This document shows positions 1 through 8,305 of a stretch of DNA of 64,000 bases, piece after piece. The DNA is from Entoloma clypeatum (taxonomy: Eukaryota; Basidiomycota; Agaricomycetes; Agaricales; Entolomataceae). The DNA is taken from the NCBI GenBank assembly GCA_963565915.1, contig OY751490.1, forward strand, positions 4,960,001 through 5,024,000, given 5' to 3'. A program made the translations under genes and the position numbers. The notes under the pieces are model-generated. The model worked only from the letters and a program-made list of their open reading frames with translations, had not been told where the DNA came from and did no database searches. Numbering within the stretch: the first letter of the stretch is position 1; each line of letters opens with the position of its first letter.

Positions 1-2
1 CC

Positions 3-86
3 GCGGGATTGGATGTGCTAACTAAAAATCTTAGTCGGGAACTCTTTGAAAGATGTCACCAACATTTAGGCTTGACATTTTCATAA
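3..86 (+). pseudogene. C-terminal tail of a Ty1/copia pol (RNase H end)
   Basis: Reading frame open from the left window edge to TAA at 84-86. It contains LDVLTKNLSRELF, the conserved end of copia RNase H (A-D-x-L-T-K motif). A purine-rich GAGGGGGAG tract and an LTR beginning TGTTGAA follow directly, the normal order at a copia 3' end. Only the last 27 codons are in the window, so whether the element is intact cannot be told. Confidence 0.75.
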
Positions 87-113
87 ATCCGATGTATACA
101 CATCGAGGGGGAG

Positions 114-376
114 TGTTGAATGAGTTCCGCTTCCATTAGACGCGCCATGTGCTCAACCCCATGACGTACAAATAGTGTACAAATAAGTAGACTAGTATAT
201 AAGACTGTCCTTATTCTAACCCCCACCTGCAAACACCTCTCAAGGTTAGTAGTAGGTTCCCCCTCTATCGTAGATACACGATCTGTAGCATGTAGCATAG
301 AGTATGCTAGGACTGCACGACGACCCATCCACTGTGATCACCTCCAGTGTTGATGTGATCATATGCTGTTCTAACA
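114..376 (+). repeat. Ty1/copia LTR (263 bp), 3' LTR of the element entering from the left
   Basis: Starts TGTTGAATGAG straight after the polypurine tract GAGGGGGAG (105-113) and ends TGTTCTAACA, giving TG...CA termini. An internal AGTATATAAGAC at about 194-205 resembles a TATA box. The 5' partner LTR lies outside the window, so the boundary rests on terminal motifs and the adjacent pol tail. Confidence 0.65.
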
Positions 377-533
377 ATAAGTAAATGGGAATATGAATAT
401 GAAATGCATAAAGGCATGGAGTCATGAATATGAAATGCACGATGGCAACGTGCAGAGATGCAGAGGTAACAGATGTCCGGAATGTCGGAGGACGATCGGA
501 GTGGATCGGAGATTCGGAGACGGATATAACACT
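377..533 (-). repeat. CGGA-rich LTR-like fragment
   Basis: Sequence rich in TCGGAG/CGGA (about six copies near 476-522). It resembles the gypsy-B LTR-like DNA at 16.0-17.1 kb. Its right end reads GATATAACA, that is TGTTATATC on the minus strand, plausible as an LTR start. It has no ORF. Origin is inferred from composition and terminal motif only. Confidence 0.35.
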
Positions 534-924
534 CCTTGAGCATTTGGTCACTGTCTTGTGGTTTGAGTTCTGTTTCATACCAGGATAAGCGTGACAGGAT
601 GTCCACTTTCACATTTGTCTTGCCAGGCACGTGTCGTAATTCAAAGTCATAGTCTTGTAACTTCATCTTCCAGCGCCTTTGTCATTGATTTAGGTCCTGA
701 GGACAGTGGAAATACTCCAGGTTCTTGTGATCAGTTAAGATTGCAAAGTGTTCCCTGGCTTCAAGCAGATAGTGTCTCCAATCTTTCAGTACTTCCATAA
801 CTGCCAAGAGCTCTTTGTTGTATATCTCATAATTTTGTTTGGCCACAGACATGGTCCGTGACAAGAACACGATAGGATACCATTTGTCGTCTTGTTTTTG
901 AGAGAGTACAGCCCCAATTGCATA
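534..924 (-). pseudogene. Ty3/gypsy RNase H fragment (gypsy-A family)
   Basis: Minus-strand translation gives the C-terminal part of RT-RNase H (QNYEIYNKELLAVMEVL, TDHKNLEYF) followed by the linker LRHVPGKTNVKVDILSRL. It is nearly the same as the gypsy-A copy at 10.58-10.95 kb. An in-frame TGA separates DLNQ from QRRWK, as in gypsy-A. The fragment ends abruptly at both sides: at 924 the hAT-type repeat begins inside it, and at about 533 it meets LTR-like DNA. It is a dead relic. Confidence 0.8.
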
Positions 925-1223
925 TAGTGTTTCTAAGTCCAGTCTCAAGAACCTAAAACCACTCCAAAACCAGACCCGAACGAACCGGTTTGAGACTGGA
1001 CTGCAGTCTCAAGTTTTAAGGTTTTTGATCACAACCAGTCCTTGGTTCTCTCCGAATTTTAAGATTTGAAAGACCGGCCAAAGACCGGTTCAGACTGGTT
1101 TAAACTGGTCTTTTTCACAGAACGCTCCGAGGACCCAGCACCAAGCAAAATTTGTGCCATCAGTAAGACTTGAACTCTCAGCCTCTATAGTATATACTAT
1201 TATTCTGACAACTTAACCAACTA

Positions 1224-2559
1224 CAGTGGCTTACAAAACTGCCCCAATGTTACCTCATTTTTGAATGTTTTATATATATCTTGGGAATGAGAACAAATAA
1301 AACCAAAGTATAAGTTAATGACTAATACTAATCAATCCTGGCTATCCACCAAAAAAAGAATTATATAAGCCCGATCAAAAATGATGGAGATATAATCAAA
1401 ATAAGACAGGGACTCATTGAGGCAGTTTTGTAACTCAGCAAATTTTTACTATCTAATATTTGGTATGACCTCCTTTTGCCTTGATAACTGCCTCAATCCT
1501 TCTAGGCATGCTTTCTATTAGCCTTTGGCATACCTCTGGTGGTATTTCATTCCACTCCTTCACCACTCTGTTCCATAACTCATGCACTCCTTTTGGTGGT
1601 ATCTTGTACTCCAGAAGTTTGCGCTTGATGTGAACCCAAAGGTGTTCAATGGGATTGAGATCAGGGGATTTGCTGCGATCGGATACTGGCTCACCTAGTG
1701 TTTTCCACACATAAACCTTTCCATCAGATCCAATCCGATTAATCTTTGTCTCATCACTCCATAATACCCTCTTCCAGTCCTCCACAGTCCAGTTTTAATG
1801 ATATCTAGCAAACTTGAGACAAGATGCACGATGTGCAGCCTTGAGAAGAGGAACTTTCTTCTTGGTTGCTGAGCGAAGACCAGCCTCTTTAAGTGCTCTT
1901 CTGACTGTTTGAGGATTGACAGGATTGGGAATGATGGAATTGATGAACTGTGCAGCTTGAACAGCATTATCGAGCTTGCCAGTAGTGATTTGGCGAATAA
2001 CAGTCTGTTTGTCACGTGCAGAGCGCTTGGATGGACGACCTCCAGGATGGTTTTCCTTGTCTCCCTCCACTTCCTTGCTGATTCTCCTAATAGTACCCTT
2101 CCCCACACCAGTTCTGGACTCGATTTGGCGATGAGAGTAGCCTTTAGCAAGAAGAGAAACCACAGAAGAGTGCTTAGCAGCAGAGATAGGTCTCATGATG
2201 GTGGTAAGAAGTAAAGAAGAGAGTTGAACCAAGTTAAACATGTCAAATTGATACAAACAAGGTCACATGACATTGTTTATTACTCCCACAGTGTACTTTC
2301 ATGCTTTATTACTGCACAATAGGAATAAAATCAGAAAACTTTACTGAGTTACAAAACTGCCCCAATGAGTCCCTGTCTTATTTTAATGATATCTCCATCA
2401 TTTTTGATCGGACTTATATAATTCTTTTTTTGATGGATAGCCAGGATTGATTGGTATTAGTCATTAACTTACACTTTGGTTTTATTTGTTCTCATTCCCA
2501 AGCTATATATAAAACATTCAAAAGCGAGGTAACATTGGGGCAGTTTTGTAAGCCACTGT
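1224..2559 (-). mobile_element. Tc1/mariner-type element, copy 1 (defective, 1336 bp)
   Basis: Bounded by CAGTGGCTTACAAAACTG and its inverted copy ending CAGTTTTGTAAGCCACTG, with TA on both sides (1222-1223 and 2560-2561), the Tc1/mariner target duplication. Each end is about 215 bp of inverted repeat, and the motif is repeated in opposite orientation at the inner border (CATTGAGGCAGTTTTG). The element is 270 bp shorter than the copy at 8306-9911, explained by an internal transposase deletion. It is inserted in the hAT-type repeat. Confidence 0.9.
1453..2256 (-). pseudogene. Tc1-like transposase pseudogene
   Basis: The N-terminal helix-turn-helix part (VVSLLAKGYSHRQIESRTG) and the first catalytic Asp region (RVLWSDETKINRIGSDG) are present. 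The frame is broken by TAA between ARYH and NWTV, where the intact copy has GAA. After SDRS the protein jumps directly to SPDLNPIEHLW, so about 90 residues including the second catalytic Asp are missing. The third catalytic residue (Glu in NPIEHLW) remains. It cannot make active transposase, but the ends could be mobilised in trans. Confidence 0.9.
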
Positions 2560-2561
2560 AA

Positions 2562-2940
2562 GCTGGAAAGGGATAGAAGGGTGCTTTTCTTTGATCAGAA
2601 GGTACACTTGTGAATCAATTGCTGTCATGTTTATGGCCCATCTTGGCTCAGGTTGTCAAATTCTGCGAAGACGGATCTGGTCCGAAAGAGATCAATGGTG
2701 TTGATAGAGGGATTTTAGAGTTGAGCAATGCGGTCAAGAAGTTGCAAGGGCATGTCGAGGAATTGCAGTCGAAGATTGATCAGTTGAGTCGCCTTACGCT
2801 GGTGCACCATTTTCCAACTCGATCTTATCACATCCTCAGATGTACACAGAAGACCCCCGAACCTTGATGAAAGATCAGTTTTAGATGTCGACGGGAAAGT
2901 GCATGGACGTACATAGAGCAGTCTCTTTTCCAACAATACA
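2562..2940 (+). other. Unassigned segment with a short coiled-coil ORF
   Basis: This stretch lies between the Tc1 element and the resumed hAT homology and is absent from the complete hAT copy. The plus strand is open from about 2610 to 2867 and encodes a heptad-like stretch (LELSNAVKKLQGHVEELQSKIDQL). No start context or family was recognised. It may be a captured gene piece carried by longer members of the repeat family. Confidence 0.3.
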
Positions 2941-3383
2941 TGATACATTCTTGCTTACTCACTCTACATACCCACTTTTTCACTTCCCAAATAGGCCACT
3001 TCCAAAATAGGCACAACCAGCCAAAAAAGACAAAAGGTGTGTGTGCACCCCCCCTGCCCCGATCACATGTAGACACAGGCTATCAATAAAATCTATAAAT
3101 ATATTTTAACCTTTTCAACATGTGTGCCCCTCATTGCAAGGTCAGGAATGGGTGGATGCATCGTTTCGACATTGGATGACGCACATCAAGCGCGCATCAA
3201 ATGTGTCAAATACATGTAAACAAATCCCCAAAAACATCGCACATCTGCTTATTATGGTTACACAGGAACAAGTAAGGGTTTCTACTATATCAATTATGTA
3301 GGAGGGGATTATATCTCACTCAATATGTATTGTTTTTCTGAAATTTTGCCACGGATTTTAAGTTACTGTATAGAGGTGCCGTT

Positions 3384-5021
3384 GAAACGAAGGAAGTGAG
3401 TCTGGGGATGAGCGCAAGCGATATCTCTATCACACACACAAACACCAAACACAACAACGAAGACCAAACAAGTCTCGCGATGTGTACTTCTCAATCGATA
3501 TAGTTCGGGGTGATGAGTGGGATCACTCAGGATGCGACTCTTCCAAACAACAATTGAATAACTCGTTTAGTGATGGCTCAATAAGTCTCGAACAAGACTT
3601 AGAGATAGTCCTCAATAGATAATGAACCGAGGTTTGTGATTTCCGAACCAACAAGACTTCGCGAACATGATCTCGACCGAATATGAACACGACAATGACC
3701 AATACAACCGATAGATAACATGATTTGATGATTGACAAGTTCTCGAACACACAAAACACAATTGCGACTGACTTCCGATGCAAACCAAACGATCTCGAGG
3801 CTTCAATGATACTCACGAACGACGACAGATGCACAAGACAAATGCTATCAATTCTGGGGCACAATCTAACCTAACCTATCTACCACGAAACTACGAGATT
3901 TTGTACATGAGCAGCAATAAATATAGAAAAGGTTGCATGTGGTATCGATAAATGGTATCCAGTCAAGTGACCTTCGCTAGAGTTGTTTCGATGTGCCCAT
4001 GTGGTAGACAACGCCACAGGTACGCCCCTTTTCCATATCTGAACCTCTGCCGCACTGGAGAGGCCACTATTTCAATATCTTGGTTTTGCGATGTACCTGG
4101 GACGATGCCGATTAGTTACCGTGAGGTATCAGCTGCATCAATTAAGGGTCGCCTTGATAAGCCACCCATCAGATTCGGTCCCTATCAAAGTTCACCATAA
4201 GGTCACATTGATTGCGACATATCAAACCCGATCTCGGTCTGTATCATCCGATGTCATTTCGATATTCCCGATATGGACGATTTGGACGTGAAGCACGGCG
4301 CACGTTGACCAAACCTCTTGCGAGAATGTCTCCAGTCAAGCCCCGATGTATGGTAGACAGTGCTAGTGTCATTGATAACTCCAATATAACCCATCTCCTT
4401 GTTTCACGCTTCATCGCGAGAGGCACTCGATAGTCTTTTCTATCTCGTGAGACGATCCCATAGCTCTCGAGTATCATAGCTAAGCCCATAGTGGTGACCA
4501 GCGCTATGTCCTACATTGCCAGGGTCGCTGGTCTCTCTCTCTAACGTCGCCACTAAGTCCTCAGAATCGGAGCTCATCTAGGACTCTCTATATCCCTTAG
4601 AGATAGTGTGAAAGGGTGCAAAACGCGCAGATTTTAGGCCTAGACGCATCGCGGCCTTATCATCTCCCCCACACTAAATCCTGACTGTCCCAGTCAATCC
4701 TATCTAACAACAGCGATATGACCAGTCCACTCTAGCACCGCTTTCCATATATTTGAGTTCCACCCCAAAATGTGTTCTCGCGAGACGGCCCCACTTGACA
4801 CGCCGCACTGTGGACACCCAAAGTCCGCACTCAGCCCCCACTGGCCTCATGTTTGCCTATACCAAGTGATATCAAAGGTTTGCCGTTCTCGCGACCTAAC
4901 TCCACGCTGATGGATCTTGACAGATAACTTCCTCCGCAGTAGCCTCGCGAGACTTCCAATTCCCATAAAGGCTGGGGCAGTCTGCCTCATTCTCCAGTTC
5001 TCACTTTTCCTCTCGTTCAAC
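3384..5021. other. No convincing gene; TCGCGA-rich flank of the cysteine-cluster gene
   Basis: All frames are short. The stretch carries six TCGCGA palindromes (3475, 3659, 4414, 4778, 4889, 4945), a motif that is rare elsewhere in the window. CTCCCCCACACTAAA at about 4667-4681 recurs at about 7012-7026 on the other side of the gene; on the minus strand it is a purine tract like a retroelement polypurine tract. CATAAAGGC at about 4963 could be a TATA-like site for the gene that follows. The bounds of the unit are unknown. Confidence 0.4.
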
Positions 5022-6646
5022 ATGACCATGTCTCCGAACGAGCTCTACACTCGCCTTTCTAAATTTGAGGTCGAACTCAATATCCTCACCGATCCCAACT
5101 GACTCCGCAAGTCCGGAGAAGCACGGGTTCAGGAAATCTTATCAGAACTTCACGATACACTGGTAAGTGATGCTCGCGAGACCCCGTTTCCTACTCAAAC
5201 ATTTCTTCTTTCAGGTCGCGGCTGCAGGTTGTGTGGATGACTACGCCGAGCGGCTCTTAAACACCATCGCGTACAACTTATACCGCACCGGCTACATGAT
5301 GGACCGCCGCTGGTGGAAATGGTGGCCCGACCTTCATGGGCAAACCCTCCAAGACCTCCCCGAGGCGAGTCGTTTGCTTATTTGTTTTGCTAATTTCCAC
5401 ATTACATTTATGCAGGATCGCCTACTGGAAGAGGACGAGGCCATCCCCGTCCCCGAACCATCCATCTCTAGCAGGAAACGACCCGCAAAGCTCATTGCGA
5501 AGGCCGTGGAGTACATGACGGCTGGTCCAACTTCACCCAACATCGAGGACAAGGGCAAGTCGACCTCTTGCGCTGCACGATCTAAGCCTGTGACCCGTGC
5601 TAGCGGTAAGCATGCGGCTCCCCATTCGCCTCCCAGTCAGGGAGCTCTCAAGGTGAACTTCCTGATCATTTCTTTTACTTCTTACTAAATTTCCTTCCAG
5701 AAACGTCGCTCCGATATCGGTCGTCAAGCTTTGCAAGCAGACAGCGAGGATGACGTCATCGAGGTGGTCGACACGCACACCCCCGCCAGACCTCAACCCG
5801 TCGCTAAAAGGCCCCGTGTCGTAACAGCGCCCGCGGCCACTCAGAAAGTGCCCGTGAGGCCCCCTACTCAACTCAAACTGAAACCTGCCACGGTCGCGAA
5901 AGAACCGCAGGTCGACGCGAAAGAGGGTACTGCCCTCAAGGCAGATGAGTTGCGACAACTCCGTGTTGCATTGCCCGTTATGGTATGTTTTCTTTCTTCC
6001 TGACTCATTCTATAGTTAACTATGCCTTTTCTTAGCCCAGCCTTCCCTGCCTCGTTTGCGCTGGTGGACCAAGTGCGGCTCGCTGCCGTTTCCAAGGTTG
6101 GGGCAAGAAGTGCTCCAACTGCCAGAGCGGTAGCCGGGTAGGGTGCTCTTTTGAGGTGAGTGGTGAACGTGCGGAACTCCTCGCGACCATGGCCCACGCC
6201 TTCGGTCAATCGAGCACGGCTGGTGCATTCTACCATCTGCCCTCTTTTCCTAGCCGCTGACAATTTATTTCCAGCCATCCGCGAGACCCTTGTCAACATC
6301 CATGCCTCGACTGCTCTCCACTTCCACCTCTCGGAAGCCTTGTCGGCCATCACCGCTCATCGTGAACGGTCCATTACCCACTTCCTTCACCAGCTGGCTC
6401 AGCTGCATCGTTGCGAGGGCGACTTTCCTCAGGGCCTGGTAGCTGATGAGGTGGCTCGCCAGGAGCTCTTCGAAGTCTTTGGCCTCGCTCGATTCGACCC
6501 TCCCACTGGTCAACAGTCACCCCGCGAGAGTTGCGCCTGTCCATGAATCAGACTCGGCTTCTGACAAGGACTCCCCTGTGGAGGAAGATGCCGATGAAGT
6601 CGCAAAGGATCTGTTCGTTCAGGGGTCGTCTCGTGATGTCGCCTAG
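5022..6646 (+). pseudogene. Cysteine-cluster protein gene, multi-exon, decayed
   Basis: ATG at 5022 starts MTMSPNELYTRLSKFEVEL. An in-frame TGA at 5100-5102 (CGA expected) is followed by LRKSGEARVQEILSELHDTL. Introns inferred: 5163-5214, 5653-5700, 5983-6035 and 6223-6274, all GT-AG and 48-53 bp; 5347-5397 may be a GC-AG intron but is also in frame. Exons encode a Trp-rich part (RRWWKWWPDLHG), a basic and Ser/Pro-rich linker, then C-x2-C-x8-C-x8-C-x2-C-x7-C at about 6048-6147, and a helical C-terminus. The frame ends at 6544-6546, but a one-base shift would add an acidic tail ending at 6646. Many Agaricomycete genomes seem to hold such TE-associated cysteine-cluster proteins; the role is unknown. 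The cluster could bind metal and nucleic acid (inference). Confidence 0.55.
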
Positions 6647-7192
6647 GTACTGCGGGCCTTCTTTCTTTTTTATATTTGCACATGTCGCGGGCTATACGCC
6701 CTTATATTTTCTCTGTATACACTCGCTGCGGGCTTACGCCCAAATATATTGCTTTTCTTTGTTCTTTGATTAAGTCCATTAAGGGCCTCCTGGTCAGAAC
6801 TACAGTATTTCTAAGTCTATCGCGAAGACGTTGGACGAAGTCTCGTTTTACTTTGATCGTTATGCTGTTTGGTACTCAGGGGTTTGGTATATCTATTTGA
6901 CGGTGATTATGTCTTTCTGATATCTCCTTCCGAGATTCCACTCTTTCATGTTCTGTTTCATTTATGGCGATTTGAGGTTCGCAATTGTACTGGAACAGGC
7001 TCGCGACCCCCCACTCCCCCACACTAAAGAATACAACTCTCCGAGTTGGACGTCGCTCTATTCCGTGAAGGCAAGACTAGTATCGCGAAGCTACCCCTGT
7101 CGACTATCACAAGGACTGACTATCCCCTCGTAGAGGGAACCACCGTGCCTAACCACGCAATCCCGGGCGCCACTACCATCCGGTATAGCACG
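6647..7192. other. 3' flank of the cysteine-cluster gene, no gene seen
   Basis: AT- and CT-rich DNA with a short repeated phrase, GCGGGC(T)TA(T)ACGCCC, at about 6688-6702 and 6727-6741, each a small hairpin. Three more TCGCGA copies lie at 6820, 7001 and 7083, and the second CTCCCCCACACTAAA at about 7012. Homology to the gypsy-A LTR begins sharply at 7193. Confidence 0.4.
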
Positions 7193-7287
7193 GTAGGTAT
7201 TAGACATAGTGTATTCATAAGAGGGCGCCGAGTCGGGATGATAAGTAAAAGAGATGATGTAGTCCGCATACCATAGAGTCCGTAACA
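7193..7287 (-). repeat. Gypsy-A 3' LTR, truncated
   Basis: On the minus strand it starts TGTTACGGACTC right after the purine tract AAGAGGGGAACA. It matches the first 95 bp of the LTR at 17380-17746 with about six or seven substitutions. Homology stops at 7193, where the TCGCGA-rich unit begins. Confidence 0.7.
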
Positions 7288-7321
7288 TGTTCCCCTCTTC
7301 AAGCTCTGTGTCCTCACAGTG

Positions 7322-7685
7322 TCATTGTCCCCATCCCTCGTTGTTGTTGGGATCGGACCAGTTTGGACTCTCCTTGAGGCTCCAATCATATATCAACTCC
7401 TTGTTGATGGCAACGGCGAGTTCAAGGCCCTTGATGGCCAGTCGAATACGTCGATTTTCGATGACGAGGGTGCTGGTGTAATTCCCGAGGATTTGTTTCT
7501 CCTCGGGACTCGGGGCAACGGGGAGATTGGACAGCGAGTGAAGTCGGATATTCATCTGGCGATGAAGGAGGTCGGCAAGGGAAGTTTCGGATTTGGTCTC
7601 TCATGGAGAGTGCTTCATTCATGAGGGCGGCGATGACGGGGTTGATGTCAGTGGTGGAGGTGGAGGTAACAGTGGTCTTAGACAT
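7322..7685 (-). pseudogene. Gypsy-A third ORF (between integrase and 3' LTR), frameshifted
   Basis: Minus strand: MSKTTVTSTSTTDINPVIAA starts at 7685. After about 30 codons the frame shifts by one base near 7600 and continues as ETSLADLLHRQMNIRLHSLS to a stop just before 7322. The joined product would be about 120 residues, hydrophilic, with no membrane segment or recognised domain. It lies where some gypsy elements carry an extra ORF, about 35 bp from the LTR start. It could also be a captured host fragment. Function unknown. Confidence 0.45.
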
Positions 7686-7747
7686 GGCAGCGACGATGGT
7701 TGAGAGATAGAAGAAGAATGGGGAGGCTATATTGGGCAGGGAAAGGA

Positions 7748-8303
7748 CTAGAGTGGGGAACTCGGTGTGTGGTTGACTGATGAGGTTGATACTGTCATGG
7801 GTTTTGAAAACTGTCTTTTATCGTGGGCAAGACAGGTTATGCGGTAGTTCCGAGACGGACTCCGTCGTGTGTCAACAGTCTTCTTCATCTGATCCTGTGC
7901 TTGTTTCAGTGCTGCATTGGCTTCTTCTCGTGCCTGTTTGAGTTTTTTCAAGAAGTCGTTGGCAGCTGGATTGGTGTCTTCCAACACAAGTTCTCCCTTC
8001 CAAGGGTGTAAGCCATAGTTGAGATAGAATGGTGTGTGCTTCGTCGCCTGATGTTCTTTGTCATTGTACTGGAATTCAGCGATTGCGATCCATTCAGCCC
8101 AATCATCTTGCAGATGGTTGATGAAGTTTCGTAAGAACGCTTCTGTGATGCAATCGTTTGGCCTGTCCATCGGTCTGTGGATGGTATGTGGTGGACAGGT
8201 TCCTTTTGATTCCTAACATGCGGCAAAGAATCTCCATGAACTTCGTGGCGAACTGTGTCCCTCTGTCACTGATGATCTTTTTGGGGATCCCATGAAGCTT
8301 CCA
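7748..8303 (-). pseudogene. Gypsy-A integrase, C-terminal piece
   Basis: Removing the Tc1 element joins DQI (ending 9914) to WKLHGIPKKIISDRGTQFA on this side, so the reading frame is restored across the insertion. The second catalytic Asp (ISDRGTQF) is present. The region around TYHPQTDGQ is followed by a frameshift; downstream, LQDDWAEWIAIAEFQYNDKEH and PFYLNYGLHPW are typical chromovirus integrase. The C-terminal part is shortened and no chromodomain is visible. Confidence 0.85.
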
Positions 8304-8305
8304 TA

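Larger units (their letters stand above)
925..3383. mobile_element. Old non-autonomous hAT-type repeat, copy 1 (interrupted, right end missing)
   Basis: It begins TAGTGTTTCTAAGTCCAG, matching the terminal inverted repeat of the complete hAT copy at 13424-15526 (TAGTGTTTCAAGGTCCAG). Homology to that copy resumes at about 2950-3383 (AAAAGGTG...CCCCTCATTGCAAGGTCAG...ACATCGCACATCTG). The two homologous blocks adjoin in the complete copy, whereas here a Tc1 element and about 370 bp of unrelated DNA lie between them. It sits in a gypsy RNase H fragment. No right terminal repeat was found, so the element is truncated. It has no transposase ORF. Confidence 0.65.

Noticed and set aside
1160..1225. Functional tRNA gene on the minus strand
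   Set aside because: The T-arm-like box is there, but the D-arm side is cut by the Tc1 insertion and no acceptor pairing is seen.
5347..5397. A certain GC-AG intron in the cysteine-cluster gene
   Set aside because: The 51-bp stretch is also open in frame, so splicing cannot be decided from sequence.
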